In this document: positions 34,084 to 42,842 of the stretch, one piece after another
How positions within the stretch are numbered: position 1 is the stretch's first letter
Layout: every line of letters begins with the position of its first letter
Source: Candidatus Hungatella pullicola
GTDB lineage: Bacteria; Bacillota; Clostridia; Lachnospirales; Lachnospiraceae
Length of the DNA: 42,842 nucleotides
Assembly: GCA_019114305.1 (NCBI GenBank)
Contig: DXFU01000028.1
Coordinates: 1-42,842, forward strand
Direction: 5' to 3'
Notes under the pieces: model-generated
Seen by the model: only the letters and a program-made list of their open reading frames with translations
What the model was told of the DNA's origin: nothing
Databases searched by the model: none
Position numbers and translations under genes: made by a program

Positions 34084-36201
34084 ATGAGTGATGTAATCAA
34101 CGTAGCCGAGCTTTTCGGGAAAAATGCTTTCAATGAGACGGTCATGAGAGAACGTCTTCCCAAACCAGTTTTTAAAAAGCTGAAAAAGACCATTGAGGAC
34201 GGCGCAGAGCTGGATCCTTCTGTTGCCGATGTAGTGGCTCATGCCATGAAGGAATGGGCCATTGAGAGAGGCGCTACTCATTATACCCATTGGTTCCAGC
34301 CGCTGACAGGTGTTACAGCGGAGAAGCACGATTCTTTTATTTCAGCCCCTACCCCAGAGGGCAAGGTAATTATGGAATTCTCCGGCAAGGAGTTAATCAA
34401 GGGCGAGCCGGACGCTTCATCCTTCCCATCCGGAGGATTAAGAGCTACCTTTGAGGCCAGAGGTTATACTGCCTGGGACTGTACCTCACCGGCATTTTTA
34501 AAGGAAGACGCCATCGGAGTTACCCTCTGTATTCCTACCGCATTCTGTTCCTACACAGGAGAGGCTTTGGATAAGAAGACTCCGCTATTAAAATCTATGG
34601 AGGCCATTGACGAACAGGCCTTAAGAATTTTAAGATTATTTGGCAATACCACGGCAAAGAGAGTCGTTCCTTCCGTAGGTCCGGAACAGGAATATTTCCT
34701 GGTAGATAAAGAGAAATATTTACAGAGAAAAGATTTGATTTACGCTGGACGGACTTTATTCGGTGCTATGCCTCCTAAGGGACAGGAGCTGGATGACCAC
34801 TATTTCGGAACCATCAGAGAGCGGGTTGCCGCATATATGAAGGAAGTTAACGAGGAGCTGTGGAAACTGGGAGTTCCTGCTAAGACACAGCACAATGAAG
34901 TAGCTCCCGCGCAGCATGAGCTGGCTCCCATTTACGAGCAGGTGAATGTGGCTACAGACCATAATCAGATGGTGATGGAGACATTAAAGAAGGTTGCCGG
35001 ACGTCACGGCCTGACCTGTCTTCTTCATGAAAAGCCATTTGCCGGAGTAAACGGTTCTGGAAAACATAACAATTGGTCCCTGATGAGTGATGACGGAATT
35101 AATCTTCTCAATCCAGGGGAGACTCCTCATGAGAACATCCAGTTTCTTCTGGTACTGTCCTGTATTCTGAAGGCTGTAGATAAGCATGCGGCCCTTCTCA
35201 GACAGTCTGCTTCTGATGTGGGAAATGATCACAGACTTGGAGCCAATGAGGCTCCGCCGGCAATTATCTCTGTATTTCTTGGAGAGCAGCTGGAGGATGT
35301 GGTAGATCAGCTTTGCAGCACCGGAGAGGCAACTCATTCCAAGTCAGGCGGAACTTTGCGCACTGGCGTAAGAACTCTGCCTGATCTGTTTAAGGATGCA
35401 ACTGACAGAAACAGAACCTCACCCTTTGCGTTCACCGGCAATAAATTTGAATTCCGTATGGTTGGTTCTTCCGACTCTATTTCCTCTCCAAACGTGGTGC
35501 TGAACACCATTACTGCCGAGGCATTTAAGGAGGCAGCAGATATTCTGGAGAAGGCAGAAGACTTTGATACAGCTGTACACGATCTGATTAAGCAGCAGCT
35601 GTCTGATCACAGAAGAATTATTTTTAATGGAAACGGATATTCCGATGCATGGATTGAGGAGGCCGAGAAAAGAGGTCTTCCAAATCTTAAATCCATGGTG
35701 GAGGCAATCCCTGCTCTTACAGAAGAATCCTCTGTAAAAATGTTTGAAGATTTCCATGTATTTACACGAGCTGAGCTGGAATCCAGAGTTGAGATTGAGT
35801 ATGAGGCGTACAGCAAGGCCATTAATATTGAGGCCAAGACCATGATTGATATGGCTGGAAAACAGATTATCCCCGCTGTAATTAAATACGCAGCAGTTTT
35901 GGCAGATTCTCTTTCTAAGGTGAAAGCAGCGTGTCCACAAGCAGATACCAGCGTACAGGCTGAGCTTCTTCAGGAGACCAGCGCATATCTTTCTGATATG
36001 AAGGTGGCATTGGCTGCTTTAATCGATATAACAGAGAAGTGCGCGGCAATTGAGAGCAACAAAGAACAGGCAAATGCCTACCACAATCAGGTAGTTCCAG
36101 CCATGGCAGCTCTGCGTCAGCCTGCAGATAAGCTGGAAATGATTGTAGATAAGGAGTACTGGCCAATGCCAAGCTACGGCGACCTTATTTTTGAGGTATA
36201 A
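34084..36201 (+). CDS. glnN: Glutamine synthetase type III
   Basis: A 705-residue GSIII enzyme, about 250 residues longer than GSI, making glutamine from glutamate, ammonia and ATP. Family features: [19 protein letters not shown] in the N-terminal GSIII region, [38 protein letters not shown] and [19 protein letters not shown] 34084 is preferred over in-frame ATG 34066 since GGAG sits closely upstream. GSIII is common in Bacteroidetes, clostridia and cyanobacteria. It has its own promoter and terminator. Confidence 0.96.
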   Translation: MSDVINVAELFGKNAFNETVMRERLPKPVFKKLKKTIEDGAELDPSVADVVAHAMKEWAIERGATHYTHWFQPLTGVTAEKHDSFISAPTPEGKVIMEFSGKELIKGEPDASSFPSGGLRATFEARGYTAWDCTSPAFLKEDAIGVTLCIPTAFCSYTGEALDKKTPLLKSMEAIDEQALRILRLFGNTTAKRVVPSVGPEQEYFLVDKEKYLQRKDLIYAGRTLFGAMPPKGQELDDHYFGTIRERVAAYMKEVNEELWKLGVPAKTQHNEVAPAQHELAPIYEQVNVATDHNQMVMETLKKVAGRHGLTCLLHEKPFAGVNGSGKHNNWSLMSDDGINLLNPGETPHENIQFLLVLSCILKAVDKHAALLRQSASDVGNDHRLGANEAPPAIISVFLGEQLEDVVDQLCSTGEATHSKSGGTLRTGVRTLPDLFKDATDRNRTSPFAFTGNKFEFRMVGSSDSISSPNVVLNTITAEAFKEAADILEKAEDFDTAVHDLIKQQLSDHRRIIFNGNGYSDAWIEEAEKRGLPNLKSMVEAIPALTEESSVKMFEDFHVFTRAELESRVEIEYEAYSKAINIEAKTMIDMAGKQIIPAVIKYAAVLADSLSKVKAACPQADTSVQAELLQETSAYLSDMKVALAALIDITEKCAAIESNKEQANAYHNQVVPAMAALRQPADKLEMIVDKEYWPMPSYGDLIFEV

Positions 36202-36254
36202 TCACACATAAATGTTCGGATATTAGTACCGACAGCGTTCAAGATCATAAAAAG

Positions 36255-36296
36255 CCGGGAATGGAGCCCTTTTTGGGATCCATTCCCGGTTTATTC
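36255..36296 (+). terminator. Rho-independent terminator after glnN
   Basis: CCGGGAATGGA at 36255-36265 pairs perfectly with 36279-36289; the loop can add a short inner stem. A T-rich tail follows. Confidence 0.85.
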
Positions 36297-36340
36297 ATTT
36301 TTGCGGGAAATATGGGTTCCGGTATTCAGAGCGGATACCA

Positions 36341-36369
36341 TTTCCATGAGGACAAATCTGTGCTAGAAT
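36341..36369 (+). promoter_or_regulatory. Promoter of the M42 peptidase gene
   Basis: TTTCCA at 36341-36346, a 17-base spacer and TAGAAT at 36364-36369, with an extended -10 TG at 36361-36362. Confidence 0.65.
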
Positions 36370-36405
36370 GAAATTCGTAATGTTTTATGAAAGGTGGTAA
36401 AGAAT

Positions 36406-37437
36406 ATGGATACGATGTCTTATGTTGTATCTTTTTTGGAGAAGCTTGTAAATACCCCAAGCCCAAGCGGTTATACAAGAGAGGCCATGGAGCTGGTAAG
36501 GAAGGAGGCGGCGTCCTTTGGCTATGCTTCCAGCTATAACCAAAAAGGAGGACTGATTATTGAAGTTCCGGGACGGTCCCATAGGACTTTGGGGCTGTCC
36601 GCCCATGTAGATACTTTGGGAGCCATGGTACGCTCCATTACGCCGGAGGGAAGACTTAAAATTATGCCTGTAGGCGGTTATATGATGGAGTCCATTGAGG
36701 GAATGTACTGTAAAATTCATACCAGAAAGGGAAAAACCTATACAGGAACCATATTGACAAAATCCCCGTCTGTTCATACCTATGATGATGCCAAAACCTT
36801 AGAGAGAAATGTAAAAAATATGGAGATTCGTCTGGATCAGCAGGTTCACAGCTCAGAGGACGTGAAAGCGCTGGGAATTGGAGCAGGCAGCTATGTAAGC
36901 TTTGATCCTATGTTTGTATATACAGAAAGCGGTTTTGTTAAGTCCCGCCATCTGGATGACAAGGCTTCTGTCGCTGTGCTGATGGGAGTTTTAAAAGATT
37001 TGTCTCAGTCCGGAAAGAAGCCGGAGAGAACTTTGAAGCTGGTTATCAGCAATTATGAGGAAGTTGGATTTGGTGCCAGCTGGATTCCTCAGGATATTGA
37101 GGAATTTATTGCGGTAGATATGGGAGCTTTGGGAGATGACCTGGGCGGAGATGAGTACAAAGTGTCTATCTGTGCCATGGATTCTTCCGGCCCCTATGAT
37201 TACGATATGACCAACCGTCTCATAGACACAGCAGAAAGACTGGGGATCGATTACGCGGTAGATGTGTTCCCTCATTACGGTTCTGATGTAGGCGCTGCTA
37301 TGAAAGGCGGAAACAATATTAAAGGCGCTCTCATTGGCCAGGGAGTCCATGCTTCTCATGGAACAGAGAGAACTCATGTGAAGGGAATGGAGCAGACTCT
37401 GAAGCTGATTGAGGGATATATTTTTTTAGAACCATAG
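36406..37437 (+). CDS. M42-family metallopeptidase (glutamyl/leucyl aminopeptidase type)
   Basis: A 343-residue dinuclear zinc aminopeptidase. Metal and catalytic residues are in LSAHVDTLG, SRHLDDKASV, SNYEEVGFGAS (the Glu-Glu pair), IAVDMGALG, and HASHGTERTH near the C-terminus. M42 enzymes form dodecameric tetrahedra and trim short cytoplasmic peptides. ATG 36406 has AGGTGG 8 bases upstream; GTG 36394 would overlap that site. It is transcribed alone. Confidence 0.9.
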   Translation: MDTMSYVVSFLEKLVNTPSPSGYTREAMELVRKEAASFGYASSYNQKGGLIIEVPGRSHRTLGLSAHVDTLGAMVRSITPEGRLKIMPVGGYMMESIEGMYCKIHTRKGKTYTGTILTKSPSVHTYDDAKTLERNVKNMEIRLDQQVHSSEDVKALGIGAGSYVSFDPMFVYTESGFVKSRHLDDKASVAVLMGVLKDLSQSGKKPERTLKLVISNYEEVGFGASWIPQDIEEFIAVDMGALGDDLGGDEYKVSICAMDSSGPYDYDMTNRLIDTAERLGIDYAVDVFPHYGSDVGAAMKGGNNIKGALIGQGVHASHGTERTHVKGMEQTLKLIEGYIFLEP

Positions 37438-37562
37438 AGAAACATTCCTTCAATAAACAGAAGAAAGAACTGGAAGGCGCAGTCTTAGTACAAAACAGAA
37501 AAGGATGGAAAACCGCAAAAATTACAAATTCTTAAATAAAGTAGAATGTTCTGAGAAATATA

Positions 37563-37571
37563 TGGTATAAT
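37563..37571 (+). promoter_or_regulatory. Extended -10 promoter of the glycan operon
   Basis: TGGTATAAT at 37563-37571 is a full extended -10. No recognisable -35 is found 16-18 bases upstream. The 228-base gap before the first gene otherwise holds only the leader hairpin. Confidence 0.6.
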
Positions 37572-37586
37572 GGTGTGAAACCTCGG

Positions 37587-37607
37587 CCAGGCTTTCTGCA
37601 GGCCTGG
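37587..37607 (+). promoter_or_regulatory. Leader hairpin of the glycan operon
   Basis: CCAGGC at 37587-37592 pairs with GCCTGG at 37602-37607 right after the transcript start. GGGGCGGT follows 6 bases later. There is no T run directly after the stem, so this is not a simple terminator; it may be a recognition element for processive antitermination. Confidence 0.45.
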
Positions 37608-37665
37608 ATTCAGGGGCGGTTTGATATTTTACTGAATATTAAGAAATTTAGATAGAGGATAAATT

Positions 37666-38448
37666 ATGAAACTTCATACATTCGCAGTCTGTGCCTATAA
37701 GGATTCTCCTTACCTGGAATCCTGTCTGCGTTCTCTTCGGGGCCAGTCTCTGGAAAGTGATATTATTCTGTGCACATCCACACCCAGCGTCTACATTGAT
37801 AATCTGGCGAAACGCTACAGCGTACCTGTTTATGTCCGCTATGGGAAAAGCGGAATCCAGGAGGATTGGAACTTTGCGTGGCATATGGCAGACGCAAAGC
37901 TGGTTACGATTGCCCACCAGGATGATATGTATCACAGAAACTATGTGAGAGATCTTTTAAGGGCTTATAAAAAATACCCGGACATGACTTTGTTTACGGG
38001 GGGATATACCGTAGTGAAGGATGGAGAGCTGAAGGAATTTGAAAAAGTGGAATTTATCAAAAGGATTTTAAGACTTCCTCTTAAAGCCCATTTCCTGTCT
38101 CACCTTACCTGGGTAAAGAAAAGTGTTTTAAGATTTGGAAACTCCATCTGCTGTCCGGCCTGCACCTATAACAAAGAGCTTTTAGGGGAGCCGCTGTTTA
38201 ACTCGCCTTTTAAATTTGCCTTGGACTGGGATACTCTTTGGAAGCTGGCTGAAACGCCGGGAAGATTTTACTGCGCCGGGAAGCCTGTGGTTTACTATCG
38301 GGTTCATCCGGAAGCTGAGACAAAGGCCTGTATTGAGGACAGAAGCAGAATGAGAGAGGAAGAAGCTATGTTTTCAAAAATGTGGCCTTCCTTTATTGCG
38401 AAGATGCTGATGATATTCTATAAGAAAGCTTACAAAGAATATGAGTAA
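37666..38448 (+). CDS. Glycosyltransferase family 2
   Basis: A 260-residue GT-A enzyme transferring a sugar from a nucleotide donor. The N-terminal TFAVCAYKDSPYLESCLRSL is typical of GT2, the metal-binding DxD-like site is IAHQDDMYH around residue 85, and a WDTLWKL acceptor-side motif follows. No membrane anchor, though the C-terminus is basic and hydrophobic. First gene of the glycan operon. Confidence 0.85.
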   Translation: MKLHTFAVCAYKDSPYLESCLRSLRGQSLESDIILCTSTPSVYIDNLAKRYSVPVYVRYGKSGIQEDWNFAWHMADAKLVTIAHQDDMYHRNYVRDLLRAYKKYPDMTLFTGGYTVVKDGELKEFEKVEFIKRILRLPLKAHFLSHLTWVKKSVLRFGNSICCPACTYNKELLGEPLFNSPFKFALDWDTLWKLAETPGRFYCAGKPVVYYRVHPEAETKACIEDRSRMREEEAMFSKMWPSFIAKMLMIFYKKAYKEYE

Positions 38449-38479
38449 TCCGGAGAATCTGGGATTAAGGAGGAATACC

Positions 38480-39256
38480 ATGAAGGTTGTATTACTGGCA
38501 GGAGGTTTTGGAACCAGAATCAGTGAGGAAAGCCATCTGAAGCCAAAGCCTATGATTGAAATAGGAGGAAGGCCTATTCTGTGGCATATTATGAAATACT
38601 ATTCGGAATTCGGATTCCACGATTTTGTTATATGTCTGGGCTATAAACAGTACGTGGTTAAAGAATTTTTCGCTGATTATTTTCTTCATACATCGGACGT
38701 AACCTTTGATCTGGCTAATAATAAAATGGAAGTTCATAATAATTATGCGGAGCCATGGAAAGTAACTCTGGTGGACACGGGACTGAATACCATGACCGGA
38801 GGGAGAATTAAGAGGATCCAGCCCTTTATTGGTGATGAGACTTTTATGATGACCTATGGGGATGGAGTGTGCAACGTTGATCTAAACGCTCTTTTGAAAT
38901 TTCATCAAAGCCACGGGAAGATTGCTACTATGACCACAGTCAATATTGCTCAGATGAAAGGAGTTCTTGACATTGACAAGGATAATGTGGTTCGCTCTTT
39001 CCGGGAGAAGGATGAGGCGGATGCCAGTTTGATTAATGGCGGATTTATGGTTCTGAACCCGGAGATTTTTTCATACTTAGAGGATGATACTACTGTTTTT
39101 GAAAAGGAGCCATTAAAGAAGCTGGCCTTGGAAGGGCAGCTGATGAGTTTCCATCACAACGGATTCTGGCAGTGTATGGATACCCAGAGAGAGATGAAAA
39201 AGCTGGAAGAGCTTTGGCAGTCGGGACAGGCGCCGTGGAAGATTTGGGAGAAATAG
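38480..39256 (+). CDS. rfbF: Glucose-1-phosphate cytidylyltransferase
   Basis: A 258-residue enzyme forming CDP-glucose from CTP and glucose-1-phosphate, the entry to CDP-dideoxyhexoses. LAGGFGTRISE near the start binds the nucleotide, KPKPMIEIGGRPILWHIMKYY is diagnostic of RfbF (DdhA), and MTYGDGVCNVD carries the metal site. ATG 38480 is chosen because AAGGAGG lies just upstream; an in-frame ATG at 38441 overlaps the glycosyltransferase gene. Its product is the substrate of the next enzyme. Confidence 0.95.
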   Translation: MKVVLLAGGFGTRISEESHLKPKPMIEIGGRPILWHIMKYYSEFGFHDFVICLGYKQYVVKEFFADYFLHTSDVTFDLANNKMEVHNNYAEPWKVTLVDTGLNTMTGGRIKRIQPFIGDETFMMTYGDGVCNVDLNALLKFHQSHGKIATMTTVNIAQMKGVLDIDKDNVVRSFREKDEADASLINGGFMVLNPEIFSYLEDDTTVFEKEPLKKLALEGQLMSFHHNGFWQCMDTQREMKKLEELWQSGQAPWKIWEK

Positions 39257-39305
39257 GGCAAGAGTATGAAAAAGCTGTGAAAGAACAGAAAGAATGGAGA
39301 GAGAG

Positions 39306-40382
39306 ATGAACAATTGGTCAAAGGACATTTGGAAGGAAATGGAGGAGTTTTATAGAGGAAAGAAGGTGCTGGTTACAGGCCATACTGGATTCAAAGGGAG
39401 CTGGCTGTGCCGGATTCTGGCGCTGGCGGGAGCCAGGGTCAGCGGGTATGCCCTGAAGCCTTCCCAGGATCCGGCTCTGTTTCAGCTGGCAGGCCTTGAG
39501 AACAGAATCCATTCTGTTATTGGAGATGTAAGAGACAGGGGGCATATGCTTCAGGTCTTTCAGGAGGTTCAGCCGGAGATCGTGTTTCATCTGGCAGCTC
39601 AGCCGCTGGTAAGGGAATCTTACCGGGAACCGGTTTATACCTATGAGACCAATATAATGGGAACCGTTAATATTTTAGAGTGCATCCGTCTTACTCCTTC
39701 CGTGAAATCCTTTCTCAATGTAACTACAGATAAGGTATACGAAAACAGAGAATGGGAGTATGGGTACCGGGAGTGTGATCCCCTGGATGGCTATGATCCT
39801 TACTCCAACAGCAAATCCTGTTCTGAGCTGGTGACTCACAGCTATATGAAGTCCTTCTTTTCTGACGGACGGACCGCCATATCCACCTCCAGGGCAGGCA
39901 ATGTAATTGGAGGCGGTGACTTTGCTGATGATAGAATCATTCCAGACTGTATCCGCGCCGCGGTAAAGGGAGAGAATATTGTTTTGAGAAATCCCCATTC
40001 CACAAGGCCGTACCAGCATGTACTGGAACCTCTGGCTGTATATATGGCTATTGCTATGAAGCAGTATGCGGATATAAATTATCAAGGCTGGTATAATGTG
40101 GGACCTGATGACAGAGACTGCGTTACCACTGGAGAGTTGGCTGATTTGTTCTGTCAGGCTTGGGGAGAGGGGCTATCCTGGGTCAATCAGTATGACGGAG
40201 GACCTCACGAGGCCAATTTCCTTAAACTGGACTGCTCCAAAGTGAAAAAGACATTGGGCTGGAGGCCAAGATACGGGGTCAAAGATGCGGTGGAGAAAAC
40301 TGTGGAATGGACCAGAGCGTGGCTGGCAGGAGAAGATATGGGAACGGTTATGGACCGCCAGATTCAGGCCTTCTTTTCCTGA
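39306..40382 (+). CDS. rfbG: CDP-glucose 4,6-dehydratase
   Basis: A 358-residue short-chain dehydrogenase/reductase making CDP-4-keto-6-deoxyglucose with bound NAD. The Rossmann motif is VTGHTGFKGSW near residue 18, the catalytic threonine is in NVTTDKVYEN, and the YxxxK pair is in DPYSNSKSCSE. ATG 39306 has GGAG at normal spacing; in-frame ATG 39294 has a weaker site. It lies between RfbF and RfbH, the enzymes before and after it in the pathway. Confidence 0.95.
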   Translation: MNNWSKDIWKEMEEFYRGKKVLVTGHTGFKGSWLCRILALAGARVSGYALKPSQDPALFQLAGLENRIHSVIGDVRDRGHMLQVFQEVQPEIVFHLAAQPLVRESYREPVYTYETNIMGTVNILECIRLTPSVKSFLNVTTDKVYENREWEYGYRECDPLDGYDPYSNSKSCSELVTHSYMKSFFSDGRTAISTSRAGNVIGGGDFADDRIIPDCIRAAVKGENIVLRNPHSTRPYQHVLEPLAVYMAIAMKQYADINYQGWYNVGPDDRDCVTTGELADLFCQAWGEGLSWVNQYDGGPHEANFLKLDCSKVKKTLGWRPRYGVKDAVEKTVEWTRAWLAGEDMGTVMDRQIQAFFS

Positions 40383-40483
40383 AAAGCCGTTGGCATTTGG
40401 AAAAAGGGCTGAACAGAGAGAATGGAATAGTTACAAATAGAATAGAAAACAAGAGCTAGAAGAAACTCAGAAAAGAGGTTAGT

Positions 40484-41818
40484 ATGTTTGAGAATAAAAC
40501 AGAGCAGGAGGCCAGACAGCAGATTCTTAAGCTGGTAGGAGAATACTGCGACACATATCACAGGAAAAAGGAATATAAAGAGGGAGACAGAATATCCTAT
40601 GCTTCCAGAGTGTACGACCAGGATGAGATGGTAAAGCTGGTGGACAGCTCTCTGGACTTCTGGCTGACTGCGGGAAGATACACAGATCAGTTTGAGAAGG
40701 AGCTGGCACAGTATTTGGGCGTTCGTTTCTGTTCCCTGGTAAACTCAGGTTCCTCAGCCAATCTGGTGGCATTTATGACCCTTACTTCCCCGCTCCTTGG
40801 AGAAAGGCAGATCTGCAGAGGGGATGAGGTAATTACTGTGGCAGCAGGATTTCCAACTACAGTGACTCCCATGATTCAGTACGGGGCAGTTCCTGTATTC
40901 GTGGATGTTACCATTCCTCAGTACAACATTGACACAGATATGCTGGAGGCAGCCTTATCCCCAAAGACAAAGGCAGTGATGATTGCCCACACGCTGGGAA
41001 ATCCCTTTAATCTGAAGGCGGTAAAGGCCTTCTGTGACCGCAATAACCTTTGGCTTATAGAGGACAACTGCGATGCCCTGGGAAGCACTTATACCATAGA
41101 TGGAAAAGAGCGCTTCACCGGAACCATCGGCGACATTGGAACTTCCAGCTTTTATCCGGCTCATCATATGACTATGGGAGAGGGAGGAGCTGTCTACACA
41201 GACAACCCGCTTCTTAACAAAATAATCCGTTCATTCAGAGATTGGGGAAGAGACTGTGTATGTCCTTCCGGAATGGACAACATGTGCGGGCATCGGTTTG
41301 ACCGTCAGTATGGACAGCTGCCCCTTGGATACGATCACAAATACGTTTACTCTCATTTTGGATATAATCTGAAGGTTACGGATATGCAGGCGGCTGTGGG
41401 CTGCGCCCAGTTAAAGAAGCTTCCCGGATTTGTAGAGGACAGAAGAAAGAATTTTAACCGTCTGAAAGAAGGCCTGGCGGATACCGCTTCCAAGCTGATT
41501 CTTCCGGAAGGCTGCCCGGATTCCAATCCCAGCTGGTTTGGTTTCCTGATTACATGCCGGGAAGGCGTGGACAGAAATCATGTAGTACAGTATGTGGAGT
41601 CCAGGGGCGTGCAGACAAGAATGCTTTTTGCCGGAAATCTGACAAAACATCCGTGCTTTGACCAGATGAGACAGGAAAATCAGGGCTTTCGAATTGTGGG
41701 AGATCTGTCCAATACGGACCGGATTATGAAGGATACCTTCTGGATTGGAGTATATCCGGGAATGACAGAAAAGATGATTGACTATATGATTCGTACCATT
41801 AAAGAGGCAGTGAAATAA
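40484..41818 (+). CDS. rfbH: CDP-4-keto-6-deoxyglucose-3-dehydrase (E1)
   Basis: A 444-residue PMP-dependent iron-sulfur enzyme that removes the C3 hydroxyl in 3,6-dideoxyhexose synthesis. Its defining feature is visible: histidine (His227 in FYPAHHMTMGEGG) replaces the PLP lysine of the DegT/aminotransferase fold, so it dehydrates and does not transaminate. The cysteines in DCVCPSGMDNMCGH match the [2Fe-2S] site. A reductase partner (E3, DdhD/RfbI type) is required but is not encoded in the window. The stop overlaps the LicD start by one base. Confidence 0.94.
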   Translation: MFENKTEQEARQQILKLVGEYCDTYHRKKEYKEGDRISYASRVYDQDEMVKLVDSSLDFWLTAGRYTDQFEKELAQYLGVRFCSLVNSGSSANLVAFMTLTSPLLGERQICRGDEVITVAAGFPTTVTPMIQYGAVPVFVDVTIPQYNIDTDMLEAALSPKTKAVMIAHTLGNPFNLKAVKAFCDRNNLWLIEDNCDALGSTYTIDGKERFTGTIGDIGTSSFYPAHHMTMGEGGAVYTDNPLLNKIIRSFRDWGRDCVCPSGMDNMCGHRFDRQYGQLPLGYDHKYVYSHFGYNLKVTDMQAAVGCAQLKKLPGFVEDRRKNFNRLKEGLADTASKLILPEGCPDSNPSWFGFLITCREGVDRNHVVQYVESRGVQTRMLFAGNLTKHPCFDQMRQENQGFRIVGDLSNTDRIMKDTFWIGVYPGMTEKMIDYMIRTIKEAVK

Positions 41819-42657
41819 TGAAGGATTATGATCTGACAAAAGTTCATCAGGCCAATCTGGCTATTTTAAAGGAGATTGACCGTATATGCAGAAAATATCA
41901 TATTAAGTACATGCTGGATGCAGGAACCCTTTTAGGCGCTGTTCGGCATAAGGGGTTTATTCCCTGGGACGATGATGCAGATGTAGCCTTTACCAGGCCA
42001 AATTATGACGCCTTTATGAAGGTAGTCCGCCGGGAGCTTCCAAAAGGCATGACATTAATTGAGCCGGAGGATTTAAGAGGAGGCAAGGCGTTTTATGACT
42101 TTACGGCCCGTATTGTGTATGATAAAAGCCAGACCCATGAAAACACCCCGGAGATGGAATATTATGAGGGAAAGCTGAACCATCTCTGGGTGGATTTATT
42201 TACCATAGACAAGCTTCCGGAGAATAAAGCAGCTTCCACTTTGACGGTACTGCTTCAGACTTTGATCTATGGCCTTGCCATGGGACACCGATATAAACTG
42301 GATTATAAAAAGTACGGTCTCCTTAACCGTATCTTTGTTTTCCTCCTTTCCTTTATCGGACGTCTCATTCCTATGAGGGTCATAAGAGCCATGCAGAAGG
42401 CAGTATCTCTGAAAGACAGAAAAGGAACCAGCAATCTCAGGTATTACAGCAACTATCAGCCGGATTACCTTTATGTCACATTGAAAAAAGAGTGGTGCGA
42501 GGAGACAGTGGATCTCCCCTTTGAAGATACCAGGCTGATGGCTCCTAAGGGATGGCATCAGGTGCTGGCGTGGATTTATGGGGATTATAATAAGCTGCCT
42601 CCAAAAGAGCAGCAGGTTCCGTCCCATTCTTCTATGGAGATTAAGATTATGGATTAA
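41818..42657 (+). CDS. LicD-family phosphotransferase
   Basis: A 279-residue protein with the LicD pattern: ILKEIDRICRKYHIKYMLDAGTLLGAVRHKGFIPWDDDADVAFTR within residues 15-60, where the DDD cluster binds metal in this nucleotidyltransferase fold. LicD proteins attach phosphocholine or related phospho-groups to surface glycans. Here it would decorate the polymer built by this operon; the group added is unknown. It starts on the last base of the rfbH stop (TAATG). Last gene before the terminator. Confidence 0.88.
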   Translation: MKDYDLTKVHQANLAILKEIDRICRKYHIKYMLDAGTLLGAVRHKGFIPWDDDADVAFTRPNYDAFMKVVRRELPKGMTLIEPEDLRGGKAFYDFTARIVYDKSQTHENTPEMEYYEGKLNHLWVDLFTIDKLPENKAASTLTVLLQTLIYGLAMGHRYKLDYKKYGLLNRIFVFLLSFIGRLIPMRVIRAMQKAVSLKDRKGTSNLRYYSNYQPDYLYVTLKKEWCEETVDLPFEDTRLMAPKGWHQVLAWIYGDYNKLPPKEQQVPSHSSMEIKIMD

Positions 42658-42680
42658 AATTCATCATTGGAAACTAAAAA

Positions 42681-42717
42681 ATCGCGGATGGTTTGGAAAT
42701 TACCGTCCGCGATTTTT
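42681..42717 (+). terminator. Rho-independent terminator of the glycan operon
   Basis: ATCGCGGATGG at 42681-42691 pairs with 42703-42713 (one wobble), followed by a T run to 42717. Confidence 0.9.
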
Positions 42718-42719
42718 AT

Positions 42720-42842
42720 GTATGACGGGCATGCCGTCAGTCTGTGGTGAAAGTCCACAAGGGGCGTAGTTGCCGACGAACCCCATAGCGACTCCCAAGG
42801 TTTGTATCGCGAGGTATAGGCGAGAAGAAGGGATAGCGAAAT
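42720..42842 (+). mobile_element. 5' end of a probable group IIC intron (cut by window edge)
   Basis: Directly behind the terminator T run the sequence reads GTATG (42720-42724), then a small stem (ACGG/CCGT around GCATG), CAGTCT, and a TGTGG/CCACA stem (42743-42747 with 42755-42759) enclosing TGAAAGT. This order matches what I recall of the first domain I elements of the Oceanobacillus group IIC intron (GTGTG start, GGCATG loop, CAGTCT, GGTGAGAGTCC). GGGG/CCCC pairing follows (42761-42764 with 42781-42784). Class IIC introns insert just after terminators. The reverse transcriptase and 3' end lie outside the window. Confidence 0.7.

Noticed and set aside
42720-42842. RNase P RNA
   Set aside because: The GTGAAAGTCC element superficially recalls the GGAAAGTCC of RNase P RNA, but the surrounding order of stems and the position behind a terminator fit a group IIC intron better.
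1-42842. CRISPR arrays, tRNA, rRNA, prophage or toxin-antitoxin genes
   Set aside because: No regularly spaced repeats, tRNA or rRNA sequence, phage structural genes or small toxin-antitoxin pairs were recognised.

Overview
The window looks like a chromosomal segment of a low-to-mid-GC Gram-positive anaerobe, most likely a gut Lachnospiraceae/Clostridium-group bacterium. Reasons: strong AGGAGG-type ribosome binding sites throughout, sigma-A promoters with 17-base spacers, a type III glutamine synthetase (GlnN), a DUF4250 protein, a class II aldolase, a VanR/VanS-like two-component system, and an ISLre2-type element and a group IIC-like intron, both common in clostridia. No rRNA, tRNA, CRISPR array or prophage was seen. 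The species is not identified.

Layout. 1-1684: an ISLre2-family insertion sequence whose transposase is broken by one in-frame TAG. 1701-11132: a promoter beginning 17 bases beyond the IS end, then seven co-directional genes: a VOC protein, a TIGR04076-GNAT fusion, and a five-gene block of SWIM zinc-finger protein, HEAT-like helical protein (DUF5691-like), MoxR AAA+ ATPase, DUF5682 protein with TraB/TIKI-like motifs, and a vWA protein. This block is the best candidate for an under-described system. 11129-18000: L-asparaginase (minus strand), DUF4250, cardiolipin synthase, a CmpB-like membrane protein, PlsC, PheA and a DUF815 ATPase. 18069-23204: Ppx/GppA phosphatase, polyphosphate kinase and a MATE exporter. 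23358-30380: two-component system, a large membrane protein of unknown function, ABC-2 exporter ATPase and permease, and endonuclease IV, closely packed or overlapping. 30377-37437: SfsA (minus), threonine synthase, fructose-bisphosphate aldolase, GlnN and an M42 peptidase, most with their own recognisable promoters. 37563-42717: a surface-glycan operon with an extended -10 promoter, a hairpin leader, a GT2 glycosyltransferase, RfbF, RfbG, RfbH and a LicD-family protein, closed by a strong terminator. 42720-end: the 5' end of a probable group IIC intron placed directly behind that terminator.

How the genes work together. PlsC and Cls act in phospholipid synthesis. Ppx and PPK1 are opposing polyphosphate enzymes sharing one translational junction. 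The two-component system probably controls the adjacent ABC exporter. RfbF, RfbG and RfbH take glucose-1-phosphate to the CDP-4-keto-3,6-dideoxyglucose stage, but the partner reductase and the final sugar-forming reductase are not in the window. The MoxR and vWA proteins should form an ATPase/adaptor pair acting on the SWIM, HEAT-like and TraB-like partners; their substrate is unknown. Family names are recalled from motif patterns; no database search was run.
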